Shown here one piece after another: positions 1 through 6,932 of a stretch of DNA of 40,764 bases. The stretch is from an uncultured Bacteroidales bacterium (GTDB taxonomy: Bacteria; Bacteroidota; Bacteroidia; Bacteroidales; F082), in the NCBI GenBank assembly GCA_937896505.1, contig CALBNP010000098.1, forward strand, positions 1 to 40,764. The letters are read 5' to 3'. The stretch's first letter is position 1. Each line of letters begins with the position of its first letter. The notes below the pieces were generated by a model. The model had not been told where the DNA came from and made no database searches. It saw only the letters and a list, made by a program, of their open reading frames with translations. The position numbers and the translations under genes are program-made.

Positions 1-48
1 TGATTTCAACAACCTGACGATTTCGTCTTTGATTTGAGTGTTTGTCAT
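1..48 (-). CDS. 5' end of an unidentified gene, cut by window edge
   Basis: An ATG at 48..46 on the minus strand opens a frame that stays open to the window edge (16 codons, MTNTQIKDEIVRLLKS). It lies 28 nt downstream of the stop of the restriction-modification gene on the same strand, so it is probably the next gene of that operon. Too little is visible to name a family. The short charged N-terminus would suit many proteins. The call rests only on the open frame, the ATG and the operon-like spacing. Confidence 0.4.
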   Translation of the reverse strand, partial: MTNTQIKDEIVRLLKS

Positions 49-76
49 AAGATTTGATTATTAGTGTTTTAGATTA

Positions 77-3000
77 TTACTCTCCTTCCACAACCTTGAT
101 TTCATCTTCCGTCAGGCCGTAAAGCTGATACACCATTTGGTCAATCTGTTTGTCGGTGGCGGCAATTTGAGCGGAAAGGGCGTTACAATCCGTCTTATAT
201 TGGTTGAAATAGTCTTCCCATTCGTCCTTTTGGGTGAGCGTGAGGCTGATTTTCTGCTTCTTCAGTTCGGAAAGCAAGGTCTTGAAATCAGTTTTATCGA
301 AACACTCCAATGCAGCGGTGACTTTCTGAATGCCAAGACTTTCCTGCAAACGATGGATGAAACGGTGGCGCTTTTGATGAAGTTGCTGATTGAGTGAGAG
401 CATTTGATTGGCTTGAACAATGAAGGGCTGTTGGTCTTCAAAAGTTATCACGGGAATGGGAATTTGCTCTAATTGATTGGTTTTTATATGCAAACCAGCA
501 GGAAATAGTTTCTTAAACCAAATATTGACCAATCGAGAATTTAGCAAACATACAATGTATTCAAATTCAAAACCATCCACTAAGTCAAATATGATATTCA
601 AAGTATCATTACACAGATACTTCTCCTTATCAATAGTTGCCGTAATTTCAGTTGCAATGTCTTGAATGACTATTTTTTTATCTACCAAGAAATTCTTTAG
701 TACCCTTGGCCGTCCTCCTGGTTTTTCACATATCAAAGCTGGCTGATACCATAGCCACTCCTTATTGAAAGGGAACGACCATTTGGAAATATTCCTTCCT
801 CTTATAAATTTATAACAGGTGTTATCTATTGGTTCACTAAAAACAAATCTTGCATCATCACTTGTTTTGATTCCTAAAGAAAATGAAGCGATTTCACCTA
901 ATTTTCGGTTGTTGGTTTTCTCTAAAGAAATTGTTCTTTCAAAAGAGAAAGAAGTATTAGGGTTTTGTAAGATTTGTTGACGTGAAAGTATAAAGTCTTT
1001 TTTAACAAATTCTTGATTTACACATGTATATATTTCAATATCATCACCAATAACAGGATGTGAGTTTTCATAGAAACATAGTACTGTAGTCACCGTTGCA
1101 TCTTCAAAAACTCCAGGAGGTAATTCGACCAGCTTATATACATGGACATCATTAGCCAAGAAATCTCTAAACTTCGAAAAACTATCCGTTCCCATCCAAC
1201 TATTCGAGAAAATAAAACCTAACAAACCTTTTTGACGAAGAATGGATTTTGCTTTCTCTGTAAAAATACTATATAAATCACTTTTATTCTTTACAGTTAT
1301 GTAGTGTTTTTGATAGAAACTTCTTTCTTGTTCGTTTTGAATATTAGCAATGTTTACATACGGTGGATTGCCAATCACCACGTCGAAGCCGCCAGAATAT
1401 TCCGGGCGGAAAGCTTCGTCGATGGAGACACAGTGTGGATATTCCACATCGAGGGGCGGAAGGTCGTGGTGCTCGCGGTTGGTTTGGATATAGGCAATGG
1501 CATTGTAGAGGTGTTCTTGGGACCTTATAGGTGTGCAACCGAATTTTTGTGTCCACAGCGAGCATTGCGTACGGTCTTTTTTCGGTCTTTTTTCGGGGGC
1601 GGTATCGGACACGGCAGTCTCGTCCGGCAGGTTCTCGGCGGCGGGTACGGACAACGGATCGTGGCCCGTTGTTGCTACCGCCGTCCTAGCTGCCGCCGTC
1701 TCGGTTTCCGCCATCGGTATGGTTCTTCCCATAGCGATATTTACGGCTCTCGCCGTCATCGACTTTATCTTTCCTACAATTCTCGGAACTTCTTCCTCCT
1801 CGCACACGAGCAGTAAGTGCATGTGGTCGAAACAGATATTATAGGCCAATACATTCAGCTTGTCCTCTGCCACAATCTTCGCTACGGTTTCCGTAATGAT
1901 GATTTCTTCCTGCTCACTCAGCAACATCGGTTCCGGATAGGGGCGTGTGCCATGGTCGCGCAGTTGCCTCACTTTGTATTCTATCATCCGGTCGGAGGTA
2001 CGGCTGTCGTGTACGGCCGTAGTGATGTGCCAAGGAAGCTTTTTCTTCTCACGAAACACGGTTGGGAATTCCTTCTCCCAGCAAAATGCCTTTTCGCCAG
2101 CAACCTTAGTGTCGTCAATCAGCGAGTTGCCGCATTTGATGTTGTTGTTCAACGAACTGAGTTTCCGATGCGGTTTTGCGGTACGGAGCCACAACGAGAG
2201 CTTGGCAATCTCCACACTCTCTTCATTGATATCAACACCGTAAAGGTTGTTTTCGAGGATGGAATTTTCAACATTCTGGAACACGATGCTTTCGCCAGCA
2301 ACCTTGGCTTGCATTTCATCAATCAGCTTGTGCTCGGCCATGAGGAAATCCAAGGCTGCGTTAAGAAATGCTCCGCTGCCACAGGCAGGGTCACAGATGG
2401 AGATTTGCAACAGCCAGTCACGATAGGCATCCAATTTTTGGATTAGGGTTTTCTTTGTCGATAACTGCCTTTTCTTATCAGCAAAATACTCGCTTTCGTC
2501 GATTCCAAGTTCCGATTTCTTTTCCTTACAGAGTTTCCCAACCGTATTTTCAACGATGTATTTGGTGATGTATTGTGGCGTATAGAAAACACCATCTTTC
2601 TTACGCTTGCTTATCGAGGGTGCTTCTCCCTGCTGCAGTTTTGTGGTGATTTCCTCGATTTCGGTCAATGAGTTTTCAAAGATATGGCCGAGGATGTTCA
2701 CATCGACATCCGAAGCAAAATCGTAGTCGGATAGTTTCTTGCAATACTTTACGAGAAGTTCATCTGTGATAATCAGTCCGTCAAGGATTTCATCAGGTTT
2801 GAAAAGTCCGCCGTTATAGGCAAACACTTCAAAGTTCTTTCCTTGAAATCCCGTGTTCATATAGCCGAAATACTTCTTCAGACGGTTGTAGAACGGCTGG
2901 TATTCATCCAGGTCCTTCAGTTTCTCCCATTGCTCGATGATGAGCATGATGGAGTTGGGTGGCAAAAGGTCCCTGTCCTCGGCAAAGAAGATGAACAGCA

Positions 3001-3712
3001 GCCGGTCGAGGAGTTTCTGCGTCTTTTTGAATAGTAGGATTTTGTGCTCTATATCGTCAGTTGGGTTGTTTTTCAATATATCCTCGAACAACTCACGCTT
3101 GAAGCTGGAATAGTCCTTATAGAGTGCATTGGTGATTTGTTCCTCGTTGTTTAGGCTTGCCTCCTTGATTTGCTTAGGCAGGTTCTTGGCTATGCTCTCG
3201 TATGCCAAGCAAATCCAAAGCCGTGCAAAATCGTCTTTAGTGAGACGGAACAGGTCGAACTCCTCGAAATCAACGGCATTGTCAATATAAAACCTCAGTT
3301 TCTCAAAGTTGGAAATCACAACATAAACAGCGTCCTTGTGTTGGCTTTTGTAGTTGAACGCTTGAGCCTCAACCTTCCCCAAGTCAGTTGTCTTGTGGTC
3401 TTTCAGCTCGATTACACCTACGACTTCTCCATCTGCCAAAATCGCTCCGTCTGCTTTCTTGCTGTTGGTCTCGTTCTTCTTCTCGGTGATGAGGTTGAAA
3501 TCAGGGTCAGGGTTCAGCGTGTATCCCAGAATATTCACAAACAATTCCCGAAGGAAACCTTCCTGAAATTGTTCTTCCTTGCTGTTTCTGATGTTTTCCT
3601 GCCTTTCGGGATTGAGGAAGTAATCCGCAAATTGACGATAGCTTTTCTCAATTCGGTCAGGTTTTAGGCTCTCGGTGTATTTCCTAAGAATATTTTTCTG
3701 AAAGATTTGCAT
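77..3712 (-). CDS. Type IIG-like restriction-modification enzyme with internal HUH/Y1-transposase-like domain
   Basis: A 1211-residue single-chain enzyme predicted to methylate adenine (N6) and cut DNA. Visible parts in order: an N-terminal nuclease-like region with a PD-(D/E)xK pattern (D88, then E102-L-K104); a helical region; methyltransferase motif X near KDGVFYTPQY (372-381); the SAM-binding motif DPACGSGAFL (441-450); YGVDI (491-495); CGNSLI (527-532); the catalytic NPPY (782-785); a TaqI-like target-recognition region (about 965-1090, GRNISKW to QIPIP); and a C-terminal helical tail. Family members usually read straight from FDWEKEFPxVF to GGFDVVIGNPPY. Here about 215 residues (554-770) split that junction and resemble an IS200/RAYT transposase (H630-M-H632, Y741). 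A candidate -7 element lies at 3736-3743. Its downstream neighbour is cut by the window edge. The methyltransferase call is firm; cleavage activity and site are unknown. Confidence 0.9.
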   Translation of the reverse strand: MQIFQKNILRKYTESLKPDRIEKSYRQFADYFLNPERQENIRNSKEEQFQEGFLRELFVNILGYTLNPDPDFNLITEKKNETNSKKADGAILADGEVVGVIELKDHKTTDLGKVEAQAFNYKSQHKDAVYVVISNFEKLRFYIDNAVDFEEFDLFRLTKDDFARLWICLAYESIAKNLPKQIKEASLNNEEQITNALYKDYSSFKRELFEDILKNNPTDDIEHKILLFKKTQKLLDRLLFIFFAEDRDLLPPNSIMLIIEQWEKLKDLDEYQPFYNRLKKYFGYMNTGFQGKNFEVFAYNGGLFKPDEILDGLIITDELLVKYCKKLSDYDFASDVDVNILGHIFENSLTEIEEITTKLQQGEAPSISKRKKDGVFYTPQYITKYIVENTVGKLCKEKKSELGIDESEYFADKKRQLSTKKTLIQKLDAYRDWLLQISICDPACGSGAFLNAALDFLMAEHKLIDEMQAKVAGESIVFQNVENSILENNLYGVDINEESVEIAKLSLWLRTAKPHRKLSSLNNNIKCGNSLIDDTKVAGEKAFCWEKEFPTVFREKKKLPWHITTAVHDSRTSDRMIEYKVRQLRDHGTRPYPEPMLLSEQEEIIITETVAKIVAEDKLNVLAYNICFDHMHLLLVCEEEEVPRIVGKIKSMTARAVNIAMGRTIPMAETETAAARTAVATTGHDPLSVPAAENLPDETAVSDTAPEKRPKKDRTQCSLWTQKFGCTPIRSQEHLYNAIAYIQTNREHHDLPPLDVEYPHCVSIDEAFRPEYSGGFDVVIGNPPYVNIANIQNEQERSFYQKHYITVKNKSDLYSIFTEKAKSILRQKGLLGFIFSNSWMGTDSFSKFRDFLANDVHVYKLVELPPGVFEDATVTTVLCFYENSHPVIGDDIEIYTCVNQEFVKKDFILSRQQILQNPNTSFSFERTISLEKTNNRKLGEIASFSLGIKTSDDARFVFSEPIDNTCYKFIRGRNISKWSFPFNKEWLWYQPALICEKPGGRPRVLKNFLVDKKIVIQDIATEITATIDKEKYLCNDTLNIIFDLVDGFEFEYIVCLLNSRLVNIWFKKLFPAGLHIKTNQLEQIPIPVITFEDQQPFIVQANQMLSLNQQLHQKRHRFIHRLQESLGIQKVTAALECFDKTDFKTLLSELKKQKISLTLTQKDEWEDYFNQYKTDCNALSAQIAATDKQIDQMVYQLYGLTEDEIKVVEGE
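1397..2056 (-). other. HUH/Y1-transposase-like domain insertion inside the methyltransferase gene
   Basis: This segment encodes residues about 553-772 of the restriction-modification protein. It starts with LPWHITTAVHDS, similar to the first strand of IS200/RAYT transposases. It continues with LAYNICFDHMHLLL, which carries the HUH metal-binding pair H630 and H632. It ends with SLWTQKFGCTPIRSQEHLYNAIAYIQTNREHH, which matches the family pattern of a W-x-x-F strand followed by a helix with the candidate nucleophile Tyr741. Between them sits an Ala/Thr/Pro-rich, apparently unstructured stretch (about 663-712) encoded by visibly GC-rich DNA. The frame runs through without a stop, so this is a domain insertion and not an inserted IS with its own gene. 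Family assignment is by eye. Confidence 0.75.
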
Positions 3713-3735
3713 AGCAGATGAGGTGTTTGAAGCGG

Positions 3736-3743
3736 TAAAAATA
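3736..3743 (-). promoter_or_regulatory. Candidate -7 promoter element of the restriction-modification gene
   Basis: Read on the minus strand this is TATTTTTA, one base off the Bacteroidota -7 consensus TAnnTTTG, 23 nt upstream of the ATG. The same variant, followed by CCGC, precedes the porZ gene in this window. Confidence 0.4.
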
Positions 3744-3762
3744 GGGAAAAAACATAAAGGTT

Positions 3763-3873
3763 CTATTCAATTTCGTCATAATCAATAGCCGGTTGTTTCG
3801 ATTTGATAGCATCATCTTTGCAAGATCCTCCATTACATTCATCCTTCCCCCATCTCCGCATCCAATCCCTCAT
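3763..3873 (-). CDS. Small ORF or frameshifted C-terminus of the adjacent gene
   Basis: A 36-codon frame (ATG 3873..3871, stop TAG 3765..3763) overlaps the last 35 nt of the uncharacterised gene in another frame. Its product begins MRDWMRRWGKDECNGGSC and ends in IDYDEIE. The part beyond the overlap (CNGGSCKDDAIKSKQPAIDYDEIE) has the composition of a real soluble C-terminus, with a CxxxxC pair and an acidic end. It could be a genuine small protein coupled to its neighbour, or the original C-terminus of that neighbour after a frameshift near 3840-3870. The sequence alone does not decide. Confidence 0.3.
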   Translation of the reverse strand: MRDWMRRWGKDECNGGSCKDDAIKSKQPAIDYDEIE

Positions 3874-4627
3874 CCTTTTTCTCTACAACGCTCTTAGTCA
3901 TCTTCACCGTCGAGGCATCTTGTTTTTTCTGCATCCTCTGCTTTTTCCTTCTTAGTGCAACCTTGCGCCTCTTGGCCTGGTCGCTTAGGATAAGCTGAAA
4001 CATTCTCAGCATGGGGCCATAGGCTTCGGCATCGACACACGACATGGCTTTTAGATAGTCACCGATTTTGTTCATCAGCTGCGCCACATTGCGCTTCAAA
4101 GACTGCAATTGCGGGCTGTTTTTTGCTGCAACAGCAGATTCTACCATTTCTTCACGGCGCTTCGACACATCTTCTCTTGCTTGCTCGAGGAGCGACAAGC
4201 GGCCCGACAATTCGGGTATGGCTTCAACATGAAGCAACATCTCTGGTGTCGTCAATTTGTACAGCATGAGTTCCGAGTTCGTCATCTTGCTCGCTATACA
4301 CATGTGTCGAAAACCGACATAGCTGTTCAAAATCCTTTCGACCGCCTTGGCATGTTCCACCAAATCGGCATCGCCTGTGGCCAGACACGACTTCACCAAA
4401 AGCCTGATGCTCACGATGCACTTGAGCAAGGCGTTAGCCTGGTCTTTAAGCCCGATTTTCTTTGACCTGTCGCATATACGGTCCATCAAGTTTTCATTAG
4501 CCGTGTCAAGTTCGGCCTTCCATCGGGTCAAAGGCTCATCAAGTTCGCATCCTTCCATGAATCTCAACATGCGCTCTGCGGCAGCATATACTTCGAAAGG
4601 CGATTGGTTTTGATAGGTTTGTTGCAT
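3839..4627 (-). CDS. Uncharacterised helical protein
   Basis: A 262-residue protein, predicted mostly helical and cytoplasmic, with no signal peptide or membrane segment. The C-terminus is strongly basic (KRRKVALRRKKQRMQKK, about residues 227-243). The frame is open upstream to an ATG at 4747, but a good minus-strand -7 element (TATTTTTG) covers 4745-4752, which would place transcription start downstream of that ATG. The start at 4627 (MQQTYQNQSPF) is therefore preferred. Length and helical pattern loosely recall the Bacteroidales DUF6261 group, but I cannot confirm that. It lies upstream of the restriction-modification gene on the same strand. A second frame continues past its stop (see 3763-3873). 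Confidence 0.65.
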   Translation of the reverse strand: MQQTYQNQSPFEVYAAAERMLRFMEGCELDEPLTRWKAELDTANENLMDRICDRSKKIGLKDQANALLKCIVSIRLLVKSCLATGDADLVEHAKAVERILNSYVGFRHMCIASKMTNSELMLYKLTTPEMLLHVEAIPELSGRLSLLEQAREDVSKRREEMVESAVAAKNSPQLQSLKRNVAQLMNKIGDYLKAMSCVDAEAYGPMLRMFQLILSDQAKRRKVALRRKKQRMQKKQDASTVKMTKSVVEKKDEGLDAEMGEG

Positions 4628-4744
4628 AAAGATTGTGTTTCGGATGCAGCCGTCCACTGCATTAGAGTTCTCACAAGGGCACCACGGACGGATGATGCAC
4701 ATCAAACTTGCCACACGACACGCCGTCGGGGAGAGTTCGAAGTG

Positions 4745-4752
4745 CAAAAATA
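4745..4752 (-). promoter_or_regulatory. -7 promoter element of the uncharacterised gene
   Basis: Minus-strand TATTTTTG matches TAnnTTTG exactly. It overlaps the most upstream possible ATG (4747), which argues for the start codon at 4627 and a leader of about 110 nt. Confidence 0.55.
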
Positions 4753-4830
4753 AAAATTTTCAAATGCACCAACAGGTGTTGGAGTAAAAAAACAATGACA
4801 TCTATATACTTTTATGCCCAAACATTAGAC

Positions 4831-5210
4831 ACGGAGCGGAAATCAGAGAATCCTCGACGAATTCAAGGAATACGCGAAGCGGATTCCCTATTCGTGAAAA
4901 TTCGCGAAATTCGTGGTTGAAAAAACATCGTGGTTACAAATCGAATTGTAGTGTCCTTTCTAGCCGGACGTAGAGAAAGAACCGCGAATCGGGCGAATCA
5001 CGCGAATGTGGCCTTGCTGACGCAATCCCTTGCCTGGCGGACGCTGATAAAAAGAACCACGAATAGCACAAATCTGCACGAATGGGCCTTGCTAATGCAA
5101 AGCCCTGCCTGCCGGACGCAGAGCGGGAATCAGAGAATCCTCGGCGAAGTCAAGGAATATGCGAAGCGGATTCCTATTCGCCGAATTCGTAATATTCGCG
5201 GTTGAAAAAA
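4831..5210. repeat. Nested direct repeats in a gene-free region
   Basis: Two copies of an approximately 90-bp unit flank the region (about 4831-4925 and 5117-5210). Both contain AATCAGAGAATCCTCG, then AAGCGGATTCC and an end rich in ATTCG, followed by GGTTGAAAAAA. Between them lie two copies of a second unit with period 73-75 bp, bounded by CGGACG at 4965, 5038 and 5113 and sharing the words CGAAT and GGCCTTGCT. Short open frames across it (for example EIRG-ending peptides) are repeat by-products, not convincing genes. Confidence 0.75.
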
Positions 5211-5572
5211 GCAATCGCTGATGAAAAAAGACAATCGAAGTAAGAAGCCGAATCAGAATACGCACTATGTTTGGTTTTGCCTCAAGAGCATCAGAGATGC
5301 GAAACCCGATGACCCCCGATTAGGGGGAATCGGATAGGAAAGAAGAAAAAAGATTAATGAGAGATTGGTTATAGATTTGTTTCAAAAAAATCCACTTGAC
5401 CTAATATGGAGAACAACATAATCGAAGTATGAAAGCATTATAGGTCAAAAAGCATATAATTGCCTAGCAAATTGATTGATGACAAAGTGTTTTTATTGTT
5501 TTTATCTGTGCTGACAGGTAAATAAGTGTAAAAAACGATTGATTACAGTCTTTCAGCCCATGTAACAGACAC
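5211..5572. other. Non-coding stretch with two inverted repeats
   Basis: No convincing gene is visible. It holds a GC-rich hairpin at 5306-5333 (CCGAT - ga - CCCCC, loop gatta, GGGGG - a - ATCGG) with no T-run after it. It also holds a weaker inverted repeat, TTGACCTAATATG at 5396-5408 against CATTATAGGTCAA at 5436-5448 (11 of 13 pairs). The rest is AT-rich with nothing recognised. Confidence 0.5.
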
Positions 5573-5950
5573 AAATCACGTAGAAATACTCTTTTCTGCA
5601 ATTGAAACATGCTAAAATCACATGAAAACTCTCTTTTAGACTACCGTAAAAGACCAAAATCACTTGTACAAGTAATTTTAAGTTCTGGATTATGTCAGAT
5701 TGTTCTAAATCCAGCACTTTTTCACACTCGCCGTGCCGTTTTTCCCTAAATCCAACACTTTCCGACACATATAGTATTGGACGATTCTGAACCCTGAACT
5801 TTTTCAAACTTGGAGTGCCAGATTATTTCACATCTTGCACATTTCAACACTCCGAATGTCGTTTCTCTCTGAAACCAACGCTTTGTCACATTCGTTGTGC
5901 TAGATTCTTCTATTGTTAGAGTTTCGACACGTTGCCTGCCATCATTTCCC
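5573..5950. repeat. Divergent tandem array with 42-nt then 41-nt period
   Basis: Three units begin with AAATCAC at 5573, 5615 and 5657 (spacing 42). Six units then start at 5705, 5746, 5787, 5828, 5869 and 5910 with exact spacing of 41. The second set has a consensus beginning CTGAATCCAGCACTTTTT, then CACACTCG, then GTGCC near unit position 30. Units 1 and 2 agree at 15 of their first 16 bases; units 3 and 5 agree at 29 of 41. The period is not a multiple of three and the strand frames carry stops, so it is not a coding repeat. The last unit runs into the 3' end of udk. Confidence 0.75.
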
Positions 5951-6550
5951 CAGCTGCATCTTGATTCGCGAAGCCAAAATGTCAATCACCACGGGACTTG
6001 AGCCGCGTGGCAAGATGATGTCGGCTGAGCGTTTGGTCGGTTCGATGAATTGCTGGTGCATGGGCTTGACGAAAGTCTGGTAATGGCGCAGTACGTCTTC
6101 CCAGGTGCGGCCACGCTCGGCAATGTCGCGGCGGATGATGCGCATCAGGCGCTCGTCGCCATCGGTATCGACAAACACCTTGATGTCCATGCGCTTGCGC
6201 AACTCTTCGTTGGTCAAGACCATGATGCCTTCCACGATGATGACTTCGGTGGGATGCACATAAATCACTTCCTCGGAGCGCGCACAGGTGACGTAGGTGT
6301 AGATTGGCATCGGAATCGTCTCGCCGTTTTTCAGGCGGTCGAGGTGGTCGATGAGCAGGTCCCATTCGATGGCATCGGGATGGTCGAAGTTGATTTGCTT
6401 CTTCTCCGCAGGCGTGCGGAAACCGTTGTCGTAATAATAAGCGTCTTGCGAAATGACTGATACTGAGTTTTCAGGCAGTTGATTTACCAATTCCTTGACG
6501 ACGGTGGTCTTTCCCGAACCCGAACCGCCTGCTATGCCGATGACTAACAT
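5942..6550 (-). CDS. udk: Uridine kinase
   Basis: A 202-residue cytoplasmic kinase that phosphorylates uridine and cytidine to UMP and CMP in pyrimidine salvage. The P-loop GGSGSGKTT is at residues 7-15. The family landmarks DAYYYD, INFDHPDAIEWDLL, MPIYTYVTCARS and the later IVEGIMVL are all present, and the length is typical. The frame is open further upstream, but the start at 6550 (MLVIGIAGG) places the P-loop at its usual position and lies 23 nt after a TATCTTTG promoter element. Its 3' end abuts the 41-nt repeat array, and its promoter region is shared divergently with the FMN-binding protein gene. Confidence 0.95.
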   Translation of the reverse strand: MLVIGIAGGSGSGKTTVVKELVNQLPENSVSVISQDAYYYDNGFRTPAEKKQINFDHPDAIEWDLLIDHLDRLKNGETIPMPIYTYVTCARSEEVIYVHPTEVIIVEGIMVLTNEELRKRMDIKVFVDTDGDERLMRIIRRDIAERGRTWEDVLRHYQTFVKPMHQQFIEPTKRSADIILPRGSSPVVIDILASRIKMQLGK

Positions 6551-6573
6551 GATTCTTGTGTTGTATTTGGGCA

Positions 6574-6581
6574 CAAAGATA
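6574..6581 (-). promoter_or_regulatory. -7 promoter element of udk
   Basis: Minus-strand TATCTTTG, an exact match to TAnnTTTG, 23 nt before the udk ATG. Confidence 0.6.
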
Positions 6582-6622
6582 GGGGTTTTTGAGAAAATGT
6601 TGGTGGATTGGGTGACTTTTTT

Positions 6623-6800
6623 GACTTGGGGACAATTAGACTTGGGGACAATTAGACTTAGGGACAATTTGACTTAGGGACTGAGGGACAATTTGACTTA
6701 GGGACTGTGGGATGCTGAACTGTTCCCTGAGCGGTGGCTGCTGAGCGGAGCCGAAGCATTGACTTGTGGACTTAGGGACAATTAGACTTAGGGACTTGCT
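6623..6800. repeat. Short 16-bp tandem/interspersed repeat in the udk upstream region
   Basis: The word GACTTAGGGACAATTA (or with GGGG, or ending TTT) recurs at 6623, 6639 and 6655 with exact 16-bp spacing. It recurs again with small insertions at 6671, 6695, 6769 and 6785. Between the last copies sits GGCTGCTGAGCGGAGCCGAAG (6736-6756), a dispersed repeat also found twice inside the acidic-protein gene. No gene is supported here. Confidence 0.8.
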
Positions 6801-6913
6801 GGAAGTTAACGAAGTTTGCCGAAGGAAACGAGTGGTTGCGAGTTTTAACATCGTATCAAACTAGTTTTGTCAAGGTTTTGTGAAATCAAGAAAATTCATG
6901 TCTCTCTTTTTTA

Positions 6914-6921
6914 TAACTTTG
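6914..6921 (+). promoter_or_regulatory. -7 promoter element of the FMN-binding protein gene
   Basis: TAACTTTG, an exact TAnnTTTG match, 11 nt before the ATG at 6933. It excludes the more upstream ATG at 6867 as the start. Confidence 0.55.
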
Positions 6922-6932
6922 CTGAAAATTTG

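Noticed and set aside
1397..2056. A separate IS200-type insertion sequence interrupting the gene
   Set aside because: There is no independent start or stop, no IS ends, and the host protein frame continues through both junctions, so a fused domain is the better reading.
1304..2446. Long plus-strand open frames (170 and 209 codons) opposite the restriction-modification gene
   Set aside because: They lie wholly antisense to a coherent 1211-residue protein and their products show no recognisable motifs; they arise from its GC-rich insertion.
4708..5205. Short plus-strand ORFs (70 and 91 codons) ending in EIRG/NIRG
   Set aside because: They are made of the direct repeats and have no independent coding signal.
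5573..5950. CRISPR array
   Set aside because: Units diverge along their whole length and abut without distinct spacers; there is no identical repeat and no cas gene in the window.
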